From assembly GCA_022773395.1 (NCBI GenBank), contig JALFBL010000024.1, positions 1-64,000 on the forward strand: a DNA stretch of 64,000 nt, given 5' to 3'. Under the pieces are notes generated by a model that saw nothing but the letters and a program-made list of their open reading frames with translations, was not told the origin of the DNA and searched no databases. This stretch comes from Prevotella sp. (lineage in GTDB: Bacteria > Bacteroidota > Bacteroidia > Bacteroidales > Bacteroidaceae). The translations under genes and the position numbers were made by a program. Each line of letters starts with the position of its first letter. The first letter of the stretch is position 1. This document shows positions 19,019 through 28,536 of this stretch, piece after piece.

Positions 19019-20281
19019 TTATTTAAATGTTTCCAAGTCTGTACTTACCAGTTTATACACCTTGTCGTTGGGCCTCACCTTGGCGGGTACTGGTACCGAC
19101 ACGCGCCAACCCTTTTCCGCACGCTGCACAGGCTGCAGGTCGTAGCGTATCTCCGTGGCCCTGAAGAACATCACGCCAGTGGTGACCCCTGTTATCAGCA
19201 TTTTGTCGTTTAGGTCAAGTACATTTGCTTCCACGGCAATTTCCGCCACACCGAGTTTGGAAAAATACTTGATGACCTTGCCCACCAGCATCTTCTTCTC
19301 CGTGGCTTTGTTGCCATAGTTCTTCGTCCACTCGCCCATGGTTTGTCCCTGGTAGTAGCCGTCCCAGAAACCACGGTTGAAGACAGCGGCCAGCCGTTCG
19401 TCCCATTCGTCCTTCTTCTGTTCGGTGAAAGTGTCTTCAAGCACGCTTCTGATGGCTTCCTTGTAGCAGCGGATAACCGTATATACATATTCGGGGCCGC
19501 GCGCCCTGCCCTCAATCTTGAAGACGCGCACACCGGCATTCATCATTTGGTCGATGAACCGCACCGTCTTCAAGTCCTTGGGACTCATGATATATTTGTT
19601 GTCTATCTCCAGTTGGTTGCCCGTTTCATTGTCTGTCACCGTATAGGAGCGGCGGCAAATCTGCACGCATTCTCCCCTGTTGGCAGAGCGGTTGACATCG
19701 TGCAGGCTCATGTAGCATTTTCCACTGATGGCCATGCACAGTGCCCCATGGCAGAACATCTCTATGCGAACAGGCTTTCCCGAAGGGCCGCAGATTTTCT
19801 GTTCCATGGCCTGGCGGTGGATTTCCGCCACCTGTTTCATGTTCAGTTCACGGGCCAGCACCACCACGTCGGCAAACTTAGCATAGAATTTCAGTGCCTC
19901 GATGTTAGATATGTTCAATTGTGTGGAAAGGTGCACCTCTTGCCCCACCTCGCTGCAATAAGACATCACGGCCACATCGCTGGCAATAACGGCCGAGATG
20001 CCTGCCGCCTTGGCAGCATCCACAATCTCACGCATCAACGCAATGTCCTCATCATAGATAATCGTGTTCACGGTGAGGTAGGTCTTGATGCCATGTTCGC
20101 TGCACGTTGCAGCCATCTCACGCAAATCGTCAATGGTGAATGTGCTTGCAGAATGAGCACGCATATTCAACTTCTCTATGCCAAAATAGATAGAGTCGGC
20201 ACCTGCCTGAATGGCTGCCACAAGACTTTCGCGCGAGCCTACCGGTGCCATAATTTCAAAATCGGAAAATGATTGCTTCAT
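19019..20281 (-). CDS. Peptidase U32 family protein
   Basis: EIMAPVGSRESLVAAIQAGADSIYFG, HGALCMAISGKCYMSLHDVNRSANRGECVQICRRSY. Start set at MKQSFSDFEIMAP. Confidence 0.93.
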   Translation of the reverse strand: MKQSFSDFEIMAPVGSRESLVAAIQAGADSIYFGIEKLNMRAHSASTFTIDDLREMAATCSEHGIKTYLTVNTIIYDEDIALMREIVDAAKAAGISAVIASDVAVMSYCSEVGQEVHLSTQLNISNIEALKFYAKFADVVVLARELNMKQVAEIHRQAMEQKICGPSGKPVRIEMFCHGALCMAISGKCYMSLHDVNRSANRGECVQICRRSYTVTDNETGNQLEIDNKYIMSPKDLKTVRFIDQMMNAGVRVFKIEGRARGPEYVYTVIRCYKEAIRSVLEDTFTEQKKDEWDERLAAVFNRGFWDGYYQGQTMGEWTKNYGNKATEKKMLVGKVIKYFSKLGVAEIAVEANVLDLNDKMLITGVTTGVMFFRATEIRYDLQPVQRAEKGWRVSVPVPAKVRPNDKVYKLVSTDLETFK

Positions 20282-20351
20282 TATGTGTGCAAAGATACTC
20301 ATTTTTTGTTGATCAAGGCTTTTTGCAACAAAAATTAAGAAGGAATCGAAA

Positions 20352-20387
20352 AAACGGGGATGCCCATTGTTTTTGGCATCCCCGTTT
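20352..20387 (-). terminator. Intrinsic terminator of the M16 peptidase gene
   Basis: AAACGGGGATGCC-N10-GGCATCCCCGTTT perfect 13-bp stem with a T tail on the minus strand. Confidence 0.85.
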
Positions 20388-20444
20388 CCGTTTCTTTCTT
20401 AAAACGCCTGCACGAAGCGTTTCAGAAAAATCATCTACATCTGA

Positions 20445-23270
20445 TTATTGTTGCGGCAACATGATGATTTCAACAAGGTTTCCGCTTGACAGCAGCATGT
20501 TCTGCATGAATGCCTGGATGCTTTCGGGAGTCAGTCCGGAAACAATTTTCTTATAGTCGCTCTCCATGTCAATACCGTCTTCTTTATGTGTCGTGATGAT
20601 GTTGATCCAATGTCCATTTCTCTTTGCATTTACATCATCTTGCTTCAACATGTATTCCTTCACCTTGTTCAGCATGTCTGCATCCACTTTCTTGGCAGTT
20701 TCCGCCATACCTTGATGCAACAGTTTCACAGCCAGATCCACCTTGTCGGGATTCATCGGACAATAAGCCTGCACGCGCATGATGGCATCCCTTCCGCTAC
20801 GGTCGAAACTTCCCGATGCGCCTACCGAATAGGCTGCGCTTTCCTCTTCACGGATAGTCTTGAGATAAACCATTGAAAGCAACTGGCCTACCACATCAAT
20901 CTTGATGCTGTTTTCGAGCGTATAGGGAGCCTTTGCCATCCAGTTCTCCAAAGCGATACATTTGGGCGATTCCGTCTTGATGGTGAACTTGTTCTGAATC
21001 TTGCCGGTTGCCAATGTGCGCACGTCCTTGAAGTCTTCAGGCTTGGTCTTGGTCGAAGGCAGCGATGCAATGTACTGCTCGATGAGCGGACGGATGACTG
21101 CCTCGTCGAAATTGCCTGCAAATACGAAAGTGAACTGTCCCGCGTTCTGATAACGCTCCTTGGCAATTTGCAAAATACGGTCGTAGTTGATGTCCTTGAG
21201 GTCTTTTATCTCCAGGTTCGTATAACGCGGGTTGTGCTTGTAGATGGTGTTTGCCACCGAGTCTCCAAATACGCTTTCAGGAGAGAGGCTCTTGTTCTTG
21301 AGTGCCATGTCCAGCTGTGTCATCAAGTTCTGGAACTGCTTCTCGTCTTTCTTGATGTTTGTGAAATAGAGATGCAGCATCTGCATCATGGTTTCAAGGT
21401 CTTTCGGTGTGGTTACACCCGTTGCATACTGGCGTGTCTTGCTCAGCGAGAGGTCCACGTTGCAGTTCTTTCCTGCAAGCGCTTTCTGCAATTCGTTGCT
21501 TGAGAAGTTTCCGATTCCGCTCAAGCCGATAACGTTGTTGAACACCTTGAGATTAGTATAGTCGGCAGGTCCGTAGAGCGATTCCCCGCCCTTCGAGAAT
21601 GCCTGCATTTGGATTTCGTCATCCTTGAAATCGGTTTTCTTCAGAATAACGGTTGCACCGTTCGACAAAGTCAGTTCCTTGTAACCGAATTTCTTGTTTT
21701 CTGTTTCCTTCTTGATTTTTCCTTTTTGGGGCATCTGCGTCATCAGAGGTTCGTCCTTCACGTTGTCCACGTATGCGGTCAGTTGTTCGGCACGCGCCTT
21801 GTCAACCGTCTGTTTCATGGTTGCCTCCGTTGGATAAACCACTCCATCTTTCTCTTGGGCCATTTCCAATACCACCAGATTGGTGTCGGTGGCACTGATG
21901 AGTTCCGGAACAGCCATGTTGATGGCCTGTACAGGAATGTTGGGCACAATCATGTTCATGGTTTGGTAGAGATCTTCGATGGAAGGAATAGGTTCGTTGG
22001 CGAGGAAGTGGTCGCGGTAGTCATCGCCATATACATCGTTCTTTATTTTATTGCGGTTGGTATATTGCTTTTCCAGACCACTCAGATAGTCTGCCTTTGC
22101 GCGCTCATATTCTGTCGCCGTAAATCCGAACTCGCAGGCACGCTTGGCCTCACGGATGAGCGCAGCAAGCGTTTCGAGATCTTTTCCTTCCTTGGGAATA
22201 CCCACAAGCTGGAAGGCATCCTTGGTTTTGGAGAGCATGTACTGTCCGTCTTCGGCCATGGCCTGGAAGAAGGGGCAGTTCTCGTCTTGTGTCATTTCGC
22301 TCAGACGAGCGTTCAGCATATTCGAGATTACCGATTTCACATACGACTCAATCAGATAGTTCATGCTTGTTTTTTCCGATTCGGGCGTTGGCTCATGTTT
22401 CATGAACACGAGAATCTGGTTCATCGTCATTTCCTTATCCTTCTCAAAGATATAGATTGCTTCGTTGTTGTCGGGCACTTTCTCGGCAATCACCTTGGGA
22501 GCGTTGGGATCCAACTTGATGCTTCCGAAGAGACGTTTGATTTCTGCCTCCATGTGGTCAACATCGATGTCGCCAACCACGATGATGGCCTGGTTGTCCG
22601 GGCGATACCATTTCTTGTAATAGGCGCGCAGCGTGTTGGGCTTGAAGCTGTCAACGATGCTCATCAAACCGATGGGCAGACGCTCGCCATACTTGGAGCC
22701 GGGGTACATTTTGGGAAGTGCGCGGTTGATCATGCGCTGGCCGGGGCCTTCGCCCAAACGCCATTCATTGTGAATCACATCGCGCTCTTTTTCAATCTCG
22801 TCTGCCTCGATAGACAGACCGTTGCTCCAGTCTTTCAACACCAACAGGCAAGAGTCGAGTGCCGACGGACGTTTGGTAGGAACGTTACAGATACGGTAAA
22901 CCGTCTGATCGATACCGGTATAAGCATTCAAGTCGCTACCGAACTCAACACCCAGCGAACGGGTAAATTCAATCAGGCCATTGCCTTTAAAATGGTCGGA
23001 ACCATTGAAGGCCATGTGTTCCAGAAAGTGTGCCAGTCCGCGCTGGTCGTCATTTTCGTTGATAGAACCTACGCGCTGAGCGATGTAGAAGTTAGCCACT
23101 TTCTCAGGAAAGCCGTTGTGACGGATGTAATAGGTCAATCCGTTACTCAGTTTTCCGATTCTTACAGATTTGTCCACGGGAATGGGAGGCATTTGCATTT
23201 CTTGTGCCACCATTGCCACTGTGCTGACGAACAACATTGCCGCAGCCACAAAAAATCTTTTCATTTTCAT
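20445..23270 (-). CDS. M16 family metallopeptidase (insulinase/pitrilysin-like)
   Basis: 941 aa; signal peptide; GLAHFLEHMAFNGSDHF (HxxEH motif); LVGIPKEGKDLE; second M16 repeat. Confidence 0.95.
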   Translation of the reverse strand: MKMKRFFVAAAMLFVSTVAMVAQEMQMPPIPVDKSVRIGKLSNGLTYYIRHNGFPEKVANFYIAQRVGSINENDDQRGLAHFLEHMAFNGSDHFKGNGLIEFTRSLGVEFGSDLNAYTGIDQTVYRICNVPTKRPSALDSCLLVLKDWSNGLSIEADEIEKERDVIHNEWRLGEGPGQRMINRALPKMYPGSKYGERLPIGLMSIVDSFKPNTLRAYYKKWYRPDNQAIIVVGDIDVDHMEAEIKRLFGSIKLDPNAPKVIAEKVPDNNEAIYIFEKDKEMTMNQILVFMKHEPTPESEKTSMNYLIESYVKSVISNMLNARLSEMTQDENCPFFQAMAEDGQYMLSKTKDAFQLVGIPKEGKDLETLAALIREAKRACEFGFTATEYERAKADYLSGLEKQYTNRNKIKNDVYGDDYRDHFLANEPIPSIEDLYQTMNMIVPNIPVQAINMAVPELISATDTNLVVLEMAQEKDGVVYPTEATMKQTVDKARAEQLTAYVDNVKDEPLMTQMPQKGKIKKETENKKFGYKELTLSNGATVILKKTDFKDDEIQMQAFSKGGESLYGPADYTNLKVFNNVIGLSGIGNFSSNELQKALAGKNCNVDLSLSKTRQYATGVTTPKDLETMMQMLHLYFTNIKKDEKQFQNLMTQLDMALKNKSLSPESVFGDSVANTIYKHNPRYTNLEIKDLKDINYDRILQIAKERYQNAGQFTFVFAGNFDEAVIRPLIEQYIASLPSTKTKPEDFKDVRTLATGKIQNKFTIKTESPKCIALENWMAKAPYTLENSIKIDVVGQLLSMVYLKTIREEESAAYSVGASGSFDRSGRDAIMRVQAYCPMNPDKVDLAVKLLHQGMAETAKKVDADMLNKVKEYMLKQDDVNAKRNGHWINIITTHKEDGIDMESDYKKIVSGLTPESIQAFMQNMLLSSGNLVEIIMLPQQ

Positions 23271-23356
23271 TATCAGATGGTTAAAATTTAGGGCAAAGAT
23301 AACGATTAAATTACGTTCGCCCGTGATTAATGATTTTTATTAATATTTTTTCATAT

Positions 23357-23578
23357 TTATTGTTTCCAACCTTCTTCTCTGAACTCCAGTATATCGCCCG
23401 GCTGGCAGCCCAATTCATGGCAAATGGCTTCCAGGGTGGAGAACCTCACCGCCCGTGCCTTTCCTGTCTTGAGAATGGACAGGTTGGCCTGTGTCAACCC
23501 CACTTTGTCTGCAAGTTCTCCGAGCGAGATTTTGCGCTTGGCCATTTCCACGTCCAGATTCACTATGATTTTCCCCAT
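23357..23578 (-). CDS. XRE/Cro-CI-like HTH regulator (short, YozG-like)
   Basis: 73 aa; MAKRKISLGELADKVGLTQANLSILKTGKARAVRFSTLEAICHELGCQPGDILEF. Confidence 0.92.
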   Translation of the reverse strand: MGKIIVNLDVEMAKRKISLGELADKVGLTQANLSILKTGKARAVRFSTLEAICHELGCQPGDILEFREEGWKQ

Positions 23579-23582
23579 GCCT

Positions 23583-24233
23583 TTAAATTGTCAAGTCCTG
23601 CTCTTCTTTCATTTTCAGCGTAATGGCGAAAACCTGTGCCGCCACGAAAGCAATCATGCCGAACATGATCGGCGTGAAGCAGATGGTATCCCAATAGTTC
23701 ACCGAATATCCCTTGACGGCAAATTGTCCGGCAACGTGCAGACTGGTGAGAAACGAAATGAGCGTATCCATCAGCCCATATACCGTCAGTCCTATTCCTG
23801 CCAGCCGGAGCATTTTCACGTTCTGCCGCTCAATTACCCTGTCGTGGTTGATGTTCACGATGAAAATAATGAATGCCACCAGTGTCATGAGCCACAGTCC
23901 GACACCGACAACGGCCAGGATGCTGGCCACCGCAATGGGCAGAGGCACATCGGCAATGTCGCCATCCACATACATTTGAGTGGGCCACACCTTGATGTCT
24001 TTGCCGTTCACTTCGTTTTTCACCGTTAAGGCCATGCGCTTTGATGCCACCGGAATCAGCGTCACCGAATTTGGCGTGGTCACAATATCCTGGCGGTCAA
24101 CCTGTTCTCCCTGCAAGGGATTTTGCCTTCTGGCAGCATTGAAACCCGACTGAAAACTGAAACTGCTGTTCATCGCACCAACAACAATAACTGCCAGAAT
24201 CAGTATGCAAAAGATATTGAGCTTGGTCTTCAT
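23583..24233 (-). CDS. DUF2975-like membrane protein
   Basis: 216 aa with several TM segments; followed by a YozG-like HTH gene after a 4-nt gap, a typical DUF2975 context. Confidence 0.75.
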   Translation of the reverse strand: MKTKLNIFCILILAVIVVGAMNSSFSFQSGFNAARRQNPLQGEQVDRQDIVTTPNSVTLIPVASKRMALTVKNEVNGKDIKVWPTQMYVDGDIADVPLPIAVASILAVVGVGLWLMTLVAFIIFIVNINHDRVIERQNVKMLRLAGIGLTVYGLMDTLISFLTSLHVAGQFAVKGYSVNYWDTICFTPIMFGMIAFVAAQVFAITLKMKEEQDLTI

Positions 24234-24255
24234 TTATTGTTTTGCTAATGTTATT

Positions 24256-24270
24256 TATCGTTTTTCGATA
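24256..24270. promoter_or_regulatory. Candidate operator 1, TATCG-N5-CGATA
   Basis: Perfect 5-bp palindrome TATCGTTTTTCGATA just downstream of the minus-strand -7 box. Confidence 0.6.
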
Positions 24271-24272
24271 TG

Positions 24273-24304
24273 CAAAAGTAAAACCATTCTTTGAATCAAG
24301 CAAA
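24273..24304 (-). promoter_or_regulatory. Bacteroidetes-type promoter of the DUF2975-XRE operon
   Basis: Minus strand TTTG (24304-24301), 20-nt spacer, TACTTTTG (24280-24273). Confidence 0.7.
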
Positions 24305-24321
24305 TAATTTCAATAAAAATT

Positions 24322-24336
24322 TATCGAATAACGATA
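24322..24336. promoter_or_regulatory. Candidate operator 2, TATCG-N5-CGATA
   Basis: TATCGAATAACGATA, same half-sites and spacing as operator 1, upstream of the -33 box. Confidence 0.6.
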
Positions 24337-24727
24337 ATTTAACATTCTCTAAACATTTTAGCGGCAATATGGGTTCTATAACGTTTCGTGCGGGTGATGC
24401 AAACAAGTTCTGAAACGTTCAACTCCTGAAACTAAAAATCTGTATTCAAAATTTAAGATTACAATGCAAAGTTGCATAAACAGAAAAAGGAGCAAAAATG
24501 ACACTCTTTGTTTTTAACTATCGAAAGGATTTTTCAAGTTCAGGACACTCCATGTCTTGACGGATTGCCATGAAAGAAAAGCCGATTTTCTTTATGAAAA
24601 AAGTGTGTAATTAGAAATTTTTATGTAAGTTTGCATGAAATAAGTGACATCCGAGTTCAACAGTGAACTCTCACGGCATCTGCCTGCATTGTTCGCACAC
24701 ACAAAGGAAGATGGACAACCATATTTT

Positions 24728-25789
24728 ATGAAGACACGAGGAATATTAGGATGGATGGTGATGGCCGCACTGGTGGCTGGCTGCAAGCCAAAGAGCGCCC
24801 CCCGGGGGACGCGACCTCCCACAGTGGAATGCCTGGTTAAAACCACACCGGTGAAAGATCAGGGCGAAAGCCCCCTGTGCTGGGCCTATGCCATGCTTGC
24901 CACCATCGAGAGCGAGCACTTGATGAAAGGCGACTCGGTGAATCTTTCTCCCCAATATGTAGGCAGGATGTTTCTGGAGGAACAGGCACAGCGGTACTAT
25001 CTGACGGGAGGGAAAGAACCCATTTCCCTAAGGGGCATGGGCTCGGCACTGCTGCGGCTGATTCAGAGATACGGTCTTACGCATTACGATGCCTACCATC
25101 CTGAGGCCAATTTCCGGGTGATGGAACGCAAAGTGGAGAAAATAGCCAACATGGACATAGGACGACGGCTGGGAACGGAGGGCCTGCGCAAACACGTGGC
25201 CGATGCTTTGGATGGAGGAATACGTCCGCTTCCCAAATTCGTTTTCATGCATGGTGCCGAATACACTGTACAGGAATTTGCCCGAAGCGTGTGCATGGAA
25301 GATGAATATCTGGCGTTCACCAGTTTCACGCACCATCCTTTCGGCGAAAGGTTCGTGCTGGAATCGGCCGACAACTACTATCGTGACGAGTTCATGAACA
25401 TACCCATAGACAAAATGATGCATTACATCGACCAGGCTCTCCGCTCGGGGCATCCCGTTTGCTGGGAAGGCGATATCAGCGAGCCCTTGTTTTCGTTCCC
25501 AACGGGAGTGGCGAAAATGGAGAACGAGCGGGAAAAAATTACACAGGACATGCGTCAACGGGCTTTTGAACAATTGGAAACCACCGACGACCACTGCATG
25601 GAACTGATAGGAATTGCACATACTGCCAAGGGGAGGAAATATTACGTATGCAAGAACTCGTGGGGAACGAACAACCCCTTTGGCGGACTGATGTATATGA
25701 GCGAGAATTATTTGAGGGCAAAAACCCTCGCAGTGTGGATGAGCAGAGAAGCAATAGAAAATGATAAAAGCAGTTATATTGGATTTTGA
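24728..25789 (+). CDS. C1-family cysteine peptidase lipoprotein (bleomycin hydrolase/aminopeptidase C-like)
   Basis: Lipobox ALVAGC; PVKDQGESPLCWAYAMLATIESE active-site Cys; DDHCMELIGIA and CKNSWGTNNPFGGLMYMSENYLR. Start moved from the track's 24644 to 24728. Confidence 0.87.
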   Translation: MKTRGILGWMVMAALVAGCKPKSAPRGTRPPTVECLVKTTPVKDQGESPLCWAYAMLATIESEHLMKGDSVNLSPQYVGRMFLEEQAQRYYLTGGKEPISLRGMGSALLRLIQRYGLTHYDAYHPEANFRVMERKVEKIANMDIGRRLGTEGLRKHVADALDGGIRPLPKFVFMHGAEYTVQEFARSVCMEDEYLAFTSFTHHPFGERFVLESADNYYRDEFMNIPIDKMMHYIDQALRSGHPVCWEGDISEPLFSFPTGVAKMENEREKITQDMRQRAFEQLETTDDHCMELIGIAHTAKGRKYYVCKNSWGTNNPFGGLMYMSENYLRAKTLAVWMSREAIENDKSSYIGF

Positions 25790-26414
25790 CGGAACAATGG
25801 GCGACACGCGCGACATCATTGTGAAAACCATGCAACAAACCATCTGTGAGCTGAAACTGGAGGCTCGTACAGACGATGAGTGCGCAGCCATGATAGGATT
25901 GCCGCTGAAGGAAACGTTCACGAAGTTGCTGCCCATATCCGACGAGATGGGAGAACGGTGTGCCGAAACATACGGAAGATTGTTTTCCAGAAACAACAGG
26001 CCAGGGGCTGTAAAGTTATTTCCTCATGTTTTGGAAACCGTTAACCGCCTTTACGAAAAGGGAACGTTGCTGACCATTGCCAGCAGCCGAAGCCGCACCA
26101 CCCTGCTGGCTTTCTTGGAAGACATGGACTTGAAAGACAAGATTCCCTACGTGGTGAGTGCCGATGACATAGAACACGCCAAGCCCGCACCCGACATGGT
26201 GGTAAAAACTTTGAAAGACTGCTCGCTGCAGCCCAAGGAGACTCTTGTGGTGGGCGACACCACGTTCGACATAGAGATGGCTCACCGCGCTGGCGTGAAG
26301 GGCGTGGGTGTGACCTATGGCAACGGAACGCTGGCCGACATGGAAACGGTGAAAGCAGATTACGTCATCAGCGATTTTTCCCAACTGATGGACATCGTGG
26401 AGCCATCGACTTAA
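25761..26414 (+). CDS. HAD family hydrolase (phosphoglycolate phosphatase-like)
   Basis: VILDFDGTMGDTR, TIASSRSRTTLLAFLE, KPAPDMVVKTL, VVGDTTFDIEMAHRAGVKGVGVTYGNG. Confidence 0.93.
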   Translation: MIKAVILDFDGTMGDTRDIIVKTMQQTICELKLEARTDDECAAMIGLPLKETFTKLLPISDEMGERCAETYGRLFSRNNRPGAVKLFPHVLETVNRLYEKGTLLTIASSRSRTTLLAFLEDMDLKDKIPYVVSADDIEHAKPAPDMVVKTLKDCSLQPKETLVVGDTTFDIEMAHRAGVKGVGVTYGNGTLADMETVKADYVISDFSQLMDIVEPST

Positions 26415-26447
26415 AAGAATCTTTTTATTGACATTACAGAAAGCACA

Positions 26448-26849
26448 ATGATAAGGCAAGATTACTTCGTTCGGGTGATACGCGAATTTTTCGAGGCACT
26501 GCAACTCGTTATCAACAGTAAAGAAAGCATCAGGCAAAAAAAAGACCGGATAGCAAAACTATACGACAGTTATATCGGCGACAGCATCTTTTATCATACG
26601 GCATCGCTTGAGGACGTGATGGACTCTTTCACGCAATGGCGCGAAGAAGAACGTTTGCCGAAAATGGAAATGCTGGCCCGGCTTTACTTCGTGGAAGCCG
26701 ACTTCTCTACCGCTCTCGACAAACAGATGATGCAAGAAAGAGCCATGATGCTCTTCCGTTTCATTGACCGCCACAGCACCACTTTTTCCATGGAGAGACA
26801 ACGGCAGATAGAGAAACTGGAAAAAGCATTGAAGAAAAAAGAGGATTGA
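26448..26849 (+). CDS. Conserved-type hypothetical protein, alpha-helical
   Basis: 133-aa ORF, same strand and 33 nt after the HAD gene; charged helical composition. Confidence 0.65.
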   Translation: MIRQDYFVRVIREFFEALQLVINSKESIRQKKDRIAKLYDSYIGDSIFYHTASLEDVMDSFTQWREEERLPKMEMLARLYFVEADFSTALDKQMMQERAMMLFRFIDRHSTTFSMERQRQIEKLEKALKKKED

Positions 26850-26922
26850 ACGTTGGACGACAAAGTGCCCCCATCCTACGGATTGCTCAATGCGACAGGC
26901 AGCACATAACCTGACCACACAT

Positions 26923-28002
26923 CTATACTTTCAGGAAAATCTTATATTTGTACATGAACCTGAGAATGAGAAACACTATCAGGTAATTAGCAGACGCCAA
27001 TATGGCGGGATAATATGCTCCAGCAAATTGTTGGGTACCATGGAGCAGCGATTCGGCTACACTGCGAAAATTGACAGTCTCACCCAACATATAGGCAGCG
27101 ATCGAGTTCATCCCATAGATTTTCAACCAGTTGAACCCTTTCACATTGCCTTTATAATCAATCCAATAGTAAAAAAGTGCCATCAATAAAAAGCAGTACC
27201 CTCCGGAAAGCAATGTCATGCTGGATGTCCATATTCTCTTGATGATGGGCATTTGCAAGCTCCATAGCAGAGCAGCTGCAATCAGTGCAAAACCGATGAT
27301 CAGCAACCGTTGTACCACTTTTCCGCGGCAATCCGCTCCATTCTTCATGATATGTCCGGCAAATACACCCAGCATGACCGTCGCACCAAAAGTCAGACTG
27401 CTCCATATCCAAGTGTAAGTGGGGTCATCGCGAAAGTGGCCCACTACTATTTGCTCTACCCAATTGGCAAAATTTCCCTCTTGTGTGAAGTCTCCCCAAA
27501 ATGCCATGGGAACCCCATAGATGATGAGCAGAAAGACTGTCCACATCACTTGTTTCCTGACAGAACAATTCAGTAAAATGACGGCAGAGATGAAATATCC
27601 GGTGGCGATGGCCTGCAAAGTGTTGTTGTAGAAATGAATGGTTTCCGGCGAGAAATCCAATAAGTTTCCTTGCACAATCATGCCCAACAGGAAAAGCAAT
27701 GCAACGCGCCTGAAAATTTTCCGGTATGCATTTTTCTTGTTTGGTTGGTTCTTGTACTTGGAAAAAGAAAAAGGCATGGAGGCGCCTGCCATAAACATGA
27801 ACAGAGGCATGACCAAATCCCAAAAACGAAATCCTTCCCATATTTCATGGTCAAACTGACAGAGAACGGTGTTGAGTGTCGGATTGTCGAGTTGATGTCC
27901 AAATTGCAAAAGTACAGGTTGAAAAAACACCAATAAAAACAAGTCAAAACCTCTTAGGATGTCAAGAGAAGCAAGTCGCGCGGTAGGTTTAAAGGTTGCC
28001 AT
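26923..28002 (-). CDS. DUF5009/heparan-alpha-glucosaminide N-acetyltransferase-like membrane protein
   Basis: RLASLDILRGFDLFLLVFFQP, FRFWDLVMPLFMFMAGASMPFSFSKYKN, multiple TM segments. Confidence 0.85.
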   Translation of the reverse strand: MATFKPTARLASLDILRGFDLFLLVFFQPVLLQFGHQLDNPTLNTVLCQFDHEIWEGFRFWDLVMPLFMFMAGASMPFSFSKYKNQPNKKNAYRKIFRRVALLFLLGMIVQGNLLDFSPETIHFYNNTLQAIATGYFISAVILLNCSVRKQVMWTVFLLIIYGVPMAFWGDFTQEGNFANWVEQIVVGHFRDDPTYTWIWSSLTFGATVMLGVFAGHIMKNGADCRGKVVQRLLIIGFALIAAALLWSLQMPIIKRIWTSSMTLLSGGYCFLLMALFYYWIDYKGNVKGFNWLKIYGMNSIAAYMLGETVNFRSVAESLLHGTQQFAGAYYPAILASANYLIVFLILRFMYKYKIFLKV

Positions 28003-28228
28003 GGGTCAAAAGTGATTTTTATTCTGCAAATGTAAATATTATCATTCATATTTCAAAGACATTTTTACATTTTTAGGCAAGGGCAGACAACTGCTTGCCA
28101 ACAATGTTCATCAGGCTTGAACATACCCGGCATAGCATTACCTGATACAAGCTAAAAGAAATGCCGGGAATGTTGAAACGAAGGCAAATGCCATGGCTTC
28201 ATGAGAAGTCTGAGTGAATGAAAAACCA

Positions 28229-28265
28229 AAAAGAGGATGCATTTTGCAAACGCACCCTCTTTTTC
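28229..28265 (-). terminator. Intrinsic terminator of the rubredoxin gene
   Basis: AAAAAGAGG...CCTCTTTTT hairpin just past the stop codon. Confidence 0.6.
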
Positions 28266-28283
28266 TTGCCTTTTCACCGAAAA

Positions 28284-28448
28284 TCAGTCTTCGTCCTCAG
28301 AGAAATCGTCCTTGCCAACACCGCAGAGAGGGCATACCCAATCTTCCGGCAGGTCTTCAAATGCTGTTCCCGGCTCAATACCGCTATCAGGATCACCAAC
28401 TTCTGGGTCGTAAACATAACCGCAAGTTTCGCAAATGTACTTTTTCAT
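28284..28448 (-). CDS. Rubredoxin
   Basis: Hand translation: [54 protein letters not shown] (54 aa), with both CxxC iron knuckles. Below the ORF-track cut-off. Confidence 0.97.
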   Translation of the reverse strand: MKKYICETCGYVYDPEVGDPDSGIEPGTAFEDLPEDWVCPLCGVGKDDFSEDED

Positions 28449-28536
28449 AATCTTTCGTTTTTTTATTTGTTTATCTATTATATAAAAACAGGGACGGCTC
28501 GGTTGAAGAACCCAAAATCCTGTTTTTTGTTTCTTT

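Noticed and set aside
21609-23291. 560-aa plus-strand ORF and other long ORFs antisense to known genes (9466-10680, 12165-13328, 19343-20272, 46817-47785)
   Set aside because: They lie opposite clear protein families (M16, DUF4988, M6, U32, helicase) and their translations show His/Cys/Phe-rich shadow-ORF composition.
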